A stretch of DNA of 64,000 nucleotides from Otis tarda. Its lineage: Eukaryota; Chordata; Aves; Otidiformes; Otididae. The notes below the pieces were generated by a model, which ran no database searches, was not told the DNA's origin, and saw nothing but the letters and a program-made list of their open reading frames with translations. The position numbers and the translations under genes are program-made. Every line of letters begins with the position of its first letter. Position 1 is the stretch's first letter. This document shows, piece after piece, positions 34,480 to 46,404 of the stretch. The DNA lies in assembly GCA_026413225.1 (NCBI GenBank), contig CM048591.1:75542052-75606051 (forward strand), written 5' to 3'.

Positions 34480-36600
34480 AAAAAGCAAAACCTATTCCAT
34501 ACTGAACTGCTGAAGTAACCTAAATGTAAAATACATTCCTAAATATTTTCCGAAAGAAATATCAAGGTTTCTCCTTACTTGTTGCTCAGTAAATACACCA
34601 AAGATTGAAACCTCTGGGTTTACTTTTTGTCCCCAGTTGATTGTAGTTTTGCCTAAACTGATTGGAATCTGAAAAATTATACCATTTTTGTATATTCTAA
34701 ATAGATAAATGTTATGTAAATAATTCAGTATGATTCCGTTTTACTACTCTATTACTTTTGTTTCCAACAATACTTTTGTATTGTTTCCAACAACACTTTT
34801 GTTTCCAGAGCACAATAAATCATAAAAATGTTATCTGGCTTTGATTGGTGCCAGTTATCATAGGATCATAAAATGTCATCGGGTTAAAATACGCTGTCAT
34901 ATTTTGATATCAAAAGCCACCTTTGGAGAACACATATGACTGTGTATGTTTCTCACTGGGCACAAATATATCTGAAAATGGGACCAATATGGAAATAGGC
35001 CTGTGCGACTTTATTTTGTAAGATAACTGAACATTTCTTTCCTTTCTGACTCTCCAGATGACCAATTTTGACTTTGGCTTCTTTACAAAAGTGTAAGACT
35101 GTTCCACTTACCAGCAATAATAGGAGAAATTTCGGTGGCTGAAATAGTTTGGTGACCTTTTGAGAAGTGCGTGCGCCCTGGTCTTGTGAGGGTTTCCACT
35201 TGCACAGATATACGAGTGATCGTCTGTCATACATCTGCTCTCTGTGGTCATAACCTTTTGTAACCTATCCTTCTGCTGTTCCATGTGCTGGTTTTGGTTT
35301 ATTCTCCTAGACGCACATTTGGAGAGTGTGAGAGTACTTGAGTCTGTGACAGAGGTGAGGAGGGTCCACTTGCCTCCTTGTTGCTGTGTTCAGAGCAACA
35401 GTAAGTTGCTGCCAGAGGAACACTGTAAGAGTGATTCTGATAATGCATAAACCAGGAAGGTTTCTCTTTCCTACATGAAACCAGGTGTCAGTGTAAGTCT
35501 TGACTAAATCCCCTACAGAAACAGGAAAAAAAAATTGCGAGGAGGAAGAAGGAGCTTGAGACAAAGGTTGAATAAAGACATCAGTGATAATAGACCTTAC
35601 TAGGACTTCGGAAATACAGCAAGAAAAGTTATTCTGGCTGTGGTTAAGGATCTTGTCAGGTTCCCCTACACTGAAGTCAGGGATTTTATCCAGGCTAGGA
35701 AGGCACATTTTTCATGGTGTTTCTCCCACACAAATGAGCCCTTGGGAAGAAGGAGGCAACTCAGAGCCCTGCAGCTGATTTGGTAGTGCATGATCACTAC
35801 ACAGAGAGTGTTGAAGAAATCCAAGAGGTCTGAGGTTTGGAAGATGGTTTCACCATACTTCCGCTAAAGAGAAATCACCAAATTCCAAAATCTTTGTTTC
35901 TTCCATTAGCTATGTCTAATTGTTGACTCAATGAATTTGAAATACTCCTTCTTGTTTTTCATTTATTTGTTTGCTTGTTTGTTTTGTCTTGTTTTACTAT
36001 GTTAACCACTGAGTAAGAGATTTATTTGGCTTTTGTGGTATTACTAACTTAAATTCTGAAACATTTCCAAAATGCAAGATAACAAACCTTTATCAGAAAA
36101 TATAATTTCAGAATTTTCAATTAAATTATAAAAAAAAAGTTCTAGATAATGTTGTTTTTCAGATAATTCTACAGACTTCAGGTGTTCCAATAACCCTAGT
36201 TTTTTTTTTTTTCTGTGTAGATAATTAATCAGCAGGGTAGTGTTTCAGTGCACAAAATCTACGTATAAGCAGGAAAGATATGGGAAAGGAATGGTGCATT
36301 TGAATAGGTGTGCTCTAGATTAGTCTTGAAAAAGTCCCATGGGAGTCTTTGTTGTCCCCGTTCACAGAGAATCTTAGAACTGCCTAGGGATTTTACATTA
36401 CTCAGATATCTACAAGAATGTGAATAAAATTTGTTTCTATTGGTATGAACATTAAATGGCTTTCTACAACCTGTCATTTTATATATTATAGTACGTCCCC
36501 ATTATGCTGTAAGTGTAGATGGTTTCTTATTCCTTGTTCAAAATGAAATTGCAGGAATTTTTTGAGCACATGCATTATTCTATACTGAAATGTAATTGTT
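34480..36600. other. AT-rich single-copy stretch with one exon-like interval
   Basis: No gene or repeat family is recognised with confidence. A possible tiny CR1 3' end relic at 34858-34878 (ATCATAGGATCATAAAATG) is too short to call. A splice-flanked open interval at 35311-35400 is described in the findings. TTTG-type low complexity occurs near 35950-35990. Confidence 0.5.
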
Positions 36601-36604
36601 GAAA

Positions 36605-39362
36605 GATGATGCTAGCAGCAGCAGCAGTTGCTGTTTTCTGGGAGGAGTGCAAGGCTTGTGAGATCCCCAGGGAGAGTCTGAGGGGTTGCTGGGTCCCTGG
36701 CTCCCTGGGGTTGTGTGTGTAGGCACACACTGGCAGCTGAGAGGTCTCGCAAGAGGGGCAGGTGAGAGTTGGGCAGTGCCAGCAATCCCCATAGCCAATT
36801 CAAATGGTGGGAAGCCACATATATCCAGCCCATGGGGACCACCAGCAAACAGGGTGTGCAAACAAGGAGGGAGTGGTGTAGCAGTCTTCATGGCAGTTCG
36901 TGTGGAAGGACATGCAGGAAGGACTGTTGGCTATTACCTTCTCTGCTCACCTGCAGGCTTAGGCTGCACACCCTAGTGGCCAACTCACCTAACGGGTGGT
37001 TGTGCAAGTCCACCCAGCAGCCTGAGGTCTCCAGAAAGTAAAGGGCTTGTTAGGAAGTTTTTGGAAGCTGTCAGAAAGCAACATCAAGCAATAGTCTCTG
37101 CAGCTGACGGGAACCAACTACCTAGCCAGGCTTAGCCTGAGATGAGTGGAGATGGTCGTCCAGACAGAGTGTCCTATCAAGGAAACTACTGTCTAGGTGG
37201 AGGGCTGCAAAAAGTAAACTGCTTTCTGGGTAGGGGAGGGTGGAAGATCCACGTGCTGCACAAGGTGCACTTTGGTGAGGTCACTCAAGCAGTAGGTAGA
37301 GGAGCTGCTGAAGGAAGTAATCAAGTTGCACTGTATTAGGGAGAGGGAACCAGAAAGAGATCATTATTCAAGACTGCAAGAAGAAATAGTAGGGCCCCAT
37401 GGCACTGACTTACAAAGACTACCAGACAAAGAGTGTCAAAAACAAATAGACAACACCTTGGAGGAGGAGAAGCCATGGTATCTGGTGACTCATGGGAACA
37501 GGATATCACTTCACTCTCCTTCCTCATATGTACTAACTAGTAAAATATATTATAACTTCACATTTATCAAAACCAATGAGCAAGATTCACAGGGAGAAAC
37601 CACACCAGCAACACATTAAAAAAAGCTGCAGAAGAAAGTGGTGAGTGCTAGTGGTGGACGACTATTGAGAGGCACTGAGGTATTAATCTGCTGACCTGAT
37701 ATGCAGTCAGGGGAAGTCTGTGGCTTGCCAGAAGCTGAGGTCCAGGATGCCACAAAGAGACTGACACAATTGAGTAGAAGCACAGACTACTATCCCCTAC
37801 TTCTTTTCCATGTGGGTACCAAAGCAACCAAAACCTGGCCAGATCAAGCAGAACAGAAGTGAAAGGAATGGTTCTAGAGTGGTCTTCTGTTCTATCTTGT
37901 CCATCAGGGATGGGGTGCAGGCAGAAATTGATGTATCATGAAGATCAATACCTCACTTTGTGGCTGGTGTTGTTGCCAGGGCTTTAGTTTCTACAATCAA
38001 GAGACATTCTTTGTCAAAGAAAGCCTACTGGGGAGAGATGAGATCCACTTATTTGGAAGAGGTAGGAGAATCTTCACTCACAGATTGGCTTAGTGAATTG
38101 TGCTTTAAACTACCAAAATTGGAGGTAGGGTCCACAGCTATGACACCTGTATATCCTCCGTAAGCAAGTGGGTAGATGAGCATACCTACCAGAGTATTGA
38201 AGAATGCTTTCCAAACCTTTCCAGAGGCAAAAATCCTAAGTTCAGACACCTTAAGTGTCTGTATACCAACAGATGTAGTCTGGGCTACAGACAGGAGGAA
38301 CTGGAGCTCTGTGCCAATCTGCGAGTTACGATGTAATAGGAATCACAGAAACATGGTGGCAAAAGTCACATGACTGCAAGACCATGATGGATGGCTACAA
38401 ACTCTTTTGGAAAGATAGGAAGGGAAGAAGAGGAGTTGGAATCACACTTTGTGTGAAAGAGAAATTTGATTGTATAGAGTTAAGCTAAGGAGACCATAAA
38501 AGTTCTATTGAGTGCATTTGGAACAAGATTAGAGCTGTTGTCATCAGGGAGGATCTTATGTTAAATATCTGTTACCAACCTCCCAATTGGGATGATGAGG
38601 CAAACAAAACCTTATTTCAAGGAAGTCTTGGGCCAACAGAACCTGGTGCTCATGAGTGACTTCAATTACCTGGACATTTGTTGGTAAAATAACACTGCAG
38701 TGCCCAAGTTGTCCATCAGCTTTCTGGAACGCATTGAGGACTACTTTCTGCTACAGATGCTTGACATGCTACCTAGGAATAGTTCATTGCTGGGTTTACT
38801 TCTCATAAATAAAAAAGACTTACTGGACACCATAACTACAAATGGTAGCCTTGGATACAGCAACTGCAACATTGTGGATTTTAAGATCCTACTGAGCACA
38901 CTGAAGACCAGTATGAGGACAAAGATCTTGGATTTTAGAAGAGTCAACTTCAATAAGCTCAGAGCCCAGTCGCAAGAGACTCCATAGGAAGCAACCATGG
39001 AGGGCAAAGTAGCTTGTGTCTTCTGGGAGTTATTTAAGAGCAGCCTTCTGAAAGCACAAAGGGCAGCTACAAAGAGATTGGAGGCTCTCTCTTCACAAGA
39101 AGCTACATGAAGAAGATGAGGGGCAACGGGTACAAGTTGCGTCAGGAGAGGTTTCATCTCAACATAAGAAATAATTTTTTTTACAGTAAGAACTACTATT
39201 CATGGAAACATCTGCCCCAAGGGATATGGTAGGTTTTCAAGATGTGATTGGTCAGAGTGCTAGATAATGTCATCCAAGCTCCCTTTCCCATGAAGCATTT
39301 AAAGAGATGATCTTTTGAGGTCCCTCCCAGCTGAGGCTGTTCTATATTTCTATCTACCTATG
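36605..39362 (+). mobile_element. CR1 LINE with 5' region, ORF1 and endonuclease, RT deleted
   Basis: An unusually 5'-extended CR1. The first about 1 kb has 5' UTR-like G-rich sequence (36605-37140). An ORF1 region follows: at 37640-38100 the translation carries the CR1 ORF1 esterase-like stretch (VVDD, then TDYYPLLLFHVGTKATK across a frame, then WGEMRS). ORF2 endonuclease begins near 38310 with SYDVIGITETWWQKSHD. It continues with GYKLFWKDRKGRRGVGI and SDFNYLDICW near 38660, then LGLLLINKKDLLDTI and ILDFRRVNFNKLRAQSQETP to 38987. At about 39058 the sequence jumps from the endonuclease-RT linker to the ORF2 C-terminus/3' UTR, so the whole reverse transcriptase is gone. The 3' end (CCAGCTGAGGCTGTTCTA) finishes near 39362. 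ORF1 and ORF2 are broken by several stops and frameshifts. Confidence 0.9.
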
Positions 39363-42300
39363 TCCCATCTCTCTGTTTTCAAGGGAGAAAAATGTTGTAC
39401 AGACCATCTGCTGTTTCCAGGGTATGTTTGAAAATACATAAAAAAGACTGATTCCAGCATACAGTTCTCTAGTTTTTATATCTTCAAATGACATATCACT
39501 TTACTGTTTAAAATTAGTTAGCAATTCAAGTCTACCAGACTAGAGCTACTTTTGTATTTTATTTAAGTCTGATTTGGATACTTTCTTGGAATCTGAGCAT
39601 CTGAGAAAGTGAAAACACTAAAACCAAGCATAATTTGTTTCTTTTGTCCTCTAATAAGATCACCTAAGTCTGGGAGTCAGTCAAATAGAACTTTAATAGA
39701 ATCAATATGGGAGAATCAATACAAGAATCAACGGTAGTGGAGCCCCTCCTCACTGATTTGGTGAGCTTTTATAAGAGATGGAAACCTGTGTTTGTCTCAG
39801 TGGTTAAACTCCTTCTGTAGGATTTTAATATTACAGAATTTAACACTTATTTGATATGGGTTCCTTAATCAGCAGAAATAGTTGTGAACAGAAATAGGCA
39901 GACTTATCCCAGTGTATCCAATCATGTTTCCATCATACAGAGATAAATTATTTGTCAGCGGGGAATGGCGGTGCTATGCAATCTACAGTTATATTTTGCT
40001 TCTGTAGCTCACTACTTAGATAATCTAAACACACCTATTCCTATCTAGGAAGGAGCACAAATGCCTCTTTAGGCATAGTTGTCAATGAAGTTTATCTCCT
40101 GAATCATATCACTATCACTATCACTATTCCTCACTATCAACTAATGACTCCAATATTTTTATTTCTGTTTAAGATACTCTTGTTCAAGATCTATCTATGG
40201 ACTTCTCTCTCTGCATATGAACCTAACATACAGGTTATGTTTATGTTTTCATAGACGGAAACATTTTCAAAATCAGCTGGTAAAAATATAAATATGCAAC
40301 AAATAAATAGTGGCAGAAAATTGCACTCTGAAATTAAAATGTGTAACGTGTATGAAACTGCTGTGGATATTGCTGCAATTAGCATTTTCCTGTAAATGTA
40401 ACCCAGCAAAGTTAATTGGAAATGATGCATATTCACTCTGATAAATATTTAAAGAAAGAAAGATTATGGAAAGGTTTAATTGCTTTTGGAAAAGTGCATT
40501 TTTATATTTATAAACAACACATATTGCAGCATTTTCAGTGCTACTAGAACTCTTGTATGCAATACATTCCCAGTAGTTTACTGGATTTTTGACCATAGTT
40601 TCTGGTAAGATGTGAGAAACTTTAAGTTTCAGGCACATGTATATCAAAGCTGCTACATTAAATACTCCCCATCCATTTCTTTATAAGTTCCTTTTTTTTT
40701 TTTACGTTCAAACTTAATAATTAAGGGTATAAACCAAAGCACTCACAAGTTTGAAAAGGAACAATTTGAAAGCCGAAAAGCAGTACCATCTATCTTGCTT
40801 GTAAGGATTATCATCCAGTCTTTAAACACACCAGTTAAAACTGGCACCTTTTCTCCTTTAATTTAACCAGGCTACCTTGCCTTAGGAATACATCAGGATT
40901 ACTTACTGCAGAACGATATTGCCTCTATGCTTTGGGTTAACCTGTTAAAAAACCCAGAGTTTATGAGTGAATGTGGAGAACCCCTCTTCAGCCTGGTGGG
41001 GGAAGCAAGAAGCAAGAATGATGCTTCAGCTAAAGCAGCTGAGCAACATCTTGTGGCAGTTCTGCCACAGGGTTTCTTATGGGAGCCTTGACAAAAGTCT
41101 TAAAACTGGATTTTGCAGAGTATATAACAGATAGTTTGTTCTGCTCCAGGAGATTATTTACAGAAATGTTTACTAGGGAAAGCCACAAAGTGGCTATAAA
41201 TATACATACTTTGAAAAATCAGAGCAGACATCTTCAAAAGACAAAAGGTATATTAAACTGTACGAGCTTTGAGCTTTTGAGGAGACACCACTACCAACAT
41301 CTGACATAAACATGCCTGTGTTTTGGATATATACCTACCTATTAGCATTCTGTGCTTTTCTATTTTGGAATGCAAATGATTTTTTTTTTTTTCCCAAGAA
41401 CCAGAAATTAAATGTAGATGCTCAATGTCTATCTGGAGGCTGTCATTGTTTTACAAGGCTGTTAGAGCAGTAGGACAATCAAAGCAGAATAATTTTTGAA
41501 GACTTGGTTTGTAGATTTAAACTGATGGAAGCTGAAAATATCCACCAAATTCTTACCGGTAACAGTCACAGTTATGCAGTCCCGTACTCCTGTCTTTTTT
41601 TTCCTGAAAGCACGAATGGCTGTAAATAAGGACTAATATCATCAGGGTTAAATAGGGATTCCTCATCATGAATTTACAGATGAAAATATTGTGTAAAGTT
41701 TCACACCTTGACAGTGTCTAAACAACAGCTTCACATTATCTAAAATCTACTAACAATTTAGTTCTAATTTGCCTGGAGAGCCTTTTACTGTTGCAAAGAC
41801 AGTAGTACACATCTCTAACTTCTCAGAAAAGCCAGCTTACTGCATCTATGTAGTACCTTGTGTATTTACTTGTAACACTGAAAGACAGAAAAAAACGATT
41901 TTGTGAGGATACTTCAGCCTAATGCTGAAGTAGAGTAGAAGTAAAACATACTGTATTACCCTGAGAGGACAGTCATTGTATAAACTCACAATATCTCTGA
42001 GTTCAATCCCCTCCCCACCCCAAACCCATCTTTTTTCACAGAGATTTTTTTTTCTCATTACTTTTTGTGGGAAAAACACTGACATCTCATTTTTGTAAGA
42101 CCAGTCCGATTTCAACCTCTCTGTTCATTTGGCTCCAGTTGAAAACAAGGAGTTCAACTGTGCCATAGATCATGCATGACAAGCCCTCATCTAACAGAAT
42201 TAGATCAATTTCTCTGTGATTTGGACATAATTCTTGTTCCTTTCTGATGTTTTATGCACAGCAGCTGCCAGGGAAATGAGAAGGCCATTTTAGTGTTCTT

Positions 42301-44638
42301 GCTCAGGTTCTAGATAACAGAGTTTATATTCAATGTTACTTCAGCTCCATGGAGCTCATCCCACTCTGATGAAACATGCTACCATTAAACTTTTCAAAGC
42401 TGTACGTTGCAGTAAATAGTAATGTTCCTATAAGGAACAATAAAAGTAATCTCTCAAGTGTTTTCCCTTAAGAAATGACAAAATTAAGCTCTCAAATGTA
42501 ACAATAAGATAAATACCTAGCATAGAATATCAGATCTCAAATAAAAGAAAAATGGAGGGGAAGTGAAAAACATTGTCATCATGGTACTCTCTCATCTGTG
42601 TCTAAGTCTTGAAAGAATATGTTCTGATCATATATAACACCTTAAAAGTAGTTAGGTATCCACTGGATATTTCATTTTGTTTACACTAGGACAATCCGTA
42701 ATATGGACTCATCTATCAATGTCTAACTGCAAAGCAATCGTGAGGCTTATCTAATGAATGCTAATGACTTTCTCATTGAAAGAACAGAAAATCAGTATGT
42801 CATCAGCTTAGCCAAGGTAACTTAATCCACAATTAATTTAATTAACTTTGGCAATTAAGACAAAGTTGAAAATCATATAAGTTGAAAATCTGATGTTGTA
42901 AAGGTACTCTGCAATCATAATGAACAATTAGCGTGCAATAGTGTTTGATTAGGGTGATTAAAATCAATCTATAGTCACAGAACATAAGTTTAATTGAGGA
43001 TGAAGGTAGTTATAAGCTGAATAATCAACATACAGCTAGAAAAGTTTGCCAGCTTTATTCAATATATTCTGTACCAGACACAATGCAATCATCAGTATAT
43101 GCCAGGCAGTTCTCATCTGTGAAATTCTTATCTCTAGGCATGGAGAGCACACTGAAAACATTGAAGTGAAATCCTAAAAGCAGTCCAAGTGTAGCTTGTT
43201 TATTCAGCTTACTTAAAATTAAGGTATAAGTGTGAACAAATTATTTCTACACATGGTTATGCATGTAGGTTACATAGACACATGCCAGAGAAATTGAAAA
43301 TTGATCTTTGTCAAGTAGACTAGATAATTGACATATAGAATGTAAAGTGGAAGGGATGTGGATATTATGTTATGTGTCAGTGTTTAGATATTTCTGTTCT
43401 TCCTTTCCAAGGAAAGCACAACCAATGCTCCAATCCTTCTCCCCCAGTATAACCTATCTACCTTAGTACTAGATGCATTTAGAAATAGAGTTTCATGAAA
43501 TCTGTAATTCAGTGAAGTTCAAAGTAGTGCATTCAGATGGTGGTAAGGGATAAAGGAACAAAACATACTACAATGGTGACAAAAAGGTGAACTCACGGGC
43601 CACACTTAAAATCTAAACATTGTAATCTCTAACAAATATGCTAATTTCATCTGAGTTTATACTAAAAAAACACAAAAAACAAAAAAACAAAAAACAAAAA
43701 AAACCCAAACTGATTATTTTAATAAAACTCCAGGCAGAGGTACTTGCCATTTATGATTTATATCCTTGTCCTGAAGAACTGATCCTACGATGTTTTTTAT
43801 TCTTAGTGCAGAGCCTCACAGGCACAGGCTGTAAGGAGATTTTTCCATCTCCTTCCCTGCCAAGTATTCTCAAGGCATACTCTAGCCTATAGAAACTACT
43901 TAAGCAAGTGCCCTGTCTGAATCATCATGGTTCTTTTGTGTACCTTTTTCCTGCACTAAAAAATGTGTTTGGATTCTTTTCTCATGCTTCTGAAAAGGGC
44001 AAAACAGTGAGTAAATTTATCCACTCTGTTCTATTATGTACACCAAAGGCTGTATGTTGTTTCTTCAGCACTCATTGCAGAAGAAGGAGTTATATAAAAC
44101 CCTTTGCTGCTTCGATCCAGTCCTGGGTACTGGATTATTCTGAAAGTATGTCATTTATACACACAGATACATAGAGAAATCTATGTGCAGCTGAAAAACT
44201 CAGACTCACTTTTATCTTCCTGTACCATCTCAGGACATTTCATTGCATTTGTGTAACTGACCTGTAATCTCACACTGTTTTACTCATGCCAGATGCATTG
44301 CTGTCTTCTGATCTGGACCATATTTCCTTGAATGCAAATTACTATGCTACATTTCTCTTTTTTTTTTCAAGCTCCTTCCAAGGATAAAGTTAGCAGCAGG
44401 TAAAAAGGTTTTGCTTTTACTACTATAGTTCATTTGTTTGCTTGTTTGTTTGTCAAATTTGCATGACATATACTGTTGTTTTCATAACTTCTATTCATTA
44501 TTGTAGCCCAGGATATCTGGCCACTCACTCCTCTCCTCAATGTACATGCTATGGAGTACAGTAGAATGGCTTTTGTTTCCTGTGCAGATAAGATTTTTAC
44601 CTTGAGTTAGAATTTTCCCCTGTGCCTTAGGCATAATA
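39363..44638. other. AT-rich single-copy stretch, no gene seen
   Basis: About 5 kb of AT-rich sequence. No gene, RNA or known repeat family is recognised. A segment near 42700-43060 is dense in TAATTA/ATTAAT-like motifs and might be a conserved regulatory block (see findings). The frame at 40273-40647 (minus, 124 codons) has no recognisable domain. An A-rich microsatellite at 43663-43707 is listed separately. Confidence 0.5.
43663..43707 (+). repeat. A-rich CAAAAA-type simple repeat
   Basis: Runs of five to eight A separated by single C. Looks like a decayed A-tail or slipped simple repeat; no retrocopy is recognisable to its left. Confidence 0.85.
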
Positions 44639-44643
44639 CTATT

Positions 44644-45216
44644 TGTCCTGGTTTCAGCAGGGATGGAGTTAATTTTCCTCTCAGTAGCTGATGTGTTTTG
44701 GATTTTGGATGTGGAGAATGTTGATAATATATTGATGGTTTGAGTGGATGCTAATGAGACCAAGGACACTGTCCAGCTTTCCAGGTCTCACTAATGTGCA
44801 GGTGCAGGAAGCTGGGAGGGATACAGCCAGAATAATTAACTCGAACTGTCCAAAGAGAGTATTCCATGCCATAAACTTCATGCTCAGTACTTAAGTGGAG
44901 GTTGCCCAGGGAGGGGCATCGATTTTTGGCTCCCTCTCACTCCTTTACTTTCTGCTCAATTTTGTTTTCGTGATCGCTGCTTGGGACGGGCTGTATAGTC
45001 ATTGGGACATCGGGTGGTGAGAAATAGTACATTGTTCATTTTGTGTATTTAGTATCCTTATATTTTGTTATTGTTGTCATTTTCTTTTGCTATTCTAGTA
45101 AACTGTGTTCATCTGAACCCATGAGTTTTGCTTTCTTCCCAGTTCTTTCCCCCATCCCACTGGGGAGGTGGAGAGTGAGCGAAAAACTGTGTGGTAACCA
45201 GTGCTAGACCACGACA
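44644..45216 (+). mobile_element. ERVL-like solo LTR with target duplication
   Basis: A fossil solo LTR of 573 bp that looks whole. It starts TGTCCTGGTTTCAGCAGGGATGG in outline, contains GGATTTTGGATG..GAATGTTGATAA, GTATTCCATGCCAT, CTCAGTACTTAAG (promoter-like), GATCGCTGCTTGGGAC and CATCCCACTGGGGAGGTGG, and ends ACCACGACA at 45216. All are hallmarks of the commonest avian ERVL-type LTRs. CTATT precedes and CTATC follows it: a 5-bp target duplication with one mismatch. No internal region is left, so the provirus recombined to a solo LTR. The single mismatch and modest divergence suggest a middle-aged insertion. Confidence 0.93.
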
Positions 45217-45221
45217 CTATC

Positions 45222-46340
45222 AAACTGTAAGAATGAGAGAGAGCTTCTGATATGGTGATTAAATGCTTTTTTTTTTGTTCATATACTTGTGTGAGAGAAA
45301 AACTGTTTTCCACTGCCAAATTTATAACATTTCAATCTCAACTAAAATAAAATGCTACCCTATCTCCAAACAGGACATACATTCTTTTCTCTAAATGCTT
45401 CATGACATCTTAACACTTGGCCATAAAAACAATAATAATTGTGCAACCGTCTTTGACCTTAGAATGTGCGAGTCTCTCATTTTCTCACCTTTTCCAGGAT
45501 GGAAAGAATGACACTGCTTTGCCACTTGCTCAACCAAGCACTTCAGCATGTTCTTCCCCACAAAGAAGGTACAGCTGGAAGAGTAAGAAGTTAAGAGATT
45601 TATGCTTTAAGGTTCTTTTTCCCAAGAAGAGATAAAGGGCCTAATCCAAAGTCCATTGATACCTAATTTCTTCCTTCATTCTCATGGTTCAACTCTTTTT
45701 ACTGATCTCTACTGCTGTGTCAGCTTGCTTCTTGGACCTATGTTTTTATCAACAGCATAATTTACCATTTCCTTTCCTCCACTGTCTTAATTTCCTTCTT
45801 TCATCATAGTTTATTTGACCCTGCCATTTGCTGTAGAAGTTTATGGGAGTAAAGGCTGGACTCAGATGCTCAGTTAAAGTAGTTAAAACAGAAAAGCTAC
45901 TTCCAGCTCCATGTTAGAATAATTTGTGCACCAGACCTTCTCAAAGCCATGTGGGAGATGTAGCAGAACTGAAGCTGAACCCTAATGACATTAACTTTTG
46001 TGTAATGCCCTTACCACAGCCAGCCCTCTCACGCTGTAGTTATACTATGCTTTCAAGGAAAAAAAAAACAGTTGGGAAAATGTGAATTAATTCAACCCTT
46101 TTTCTTTTTTTGTTCATTTGAGGAGTTTGTTACCTTTTCATTCTTATTTCTCCACCCTTTCCCTCCCCACTGTTTATCTATACGTAGCTTTTCCTGCTGT
46201 GATGCCTTTTTCAAGGAGGAATAACTTTACTCATGGCTACACTGAGCTTCAGTGAGGGGTTTAGGCTGAGCCTAATAACCACTCAGCTGGATTAAGCTGA
46301 ATACAAAATAAATCTTAAAATCCACTTTTTATGCATAGTC

Positions 46341-46404
<64 letters not shown>

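Noticed and set aside
34858-34878. ATCATAGGATCATAAAATG as a CR1 3' end
   Set aside because: Only about 20 bases resemble the CR1 terminus and no CR1 body follows; too short to call.
38700-38987. 95-codon plus frame as a host gene
   Set aside because: CR1 endonuclease segment (LGLLLINKKDLLDTI).
41990-42020. B-box-like GAGTTCAATCCC suggesting a tRNA gene
   Set aside because: No A box at the right distance and no cloverleaf could be folded from the flanks.
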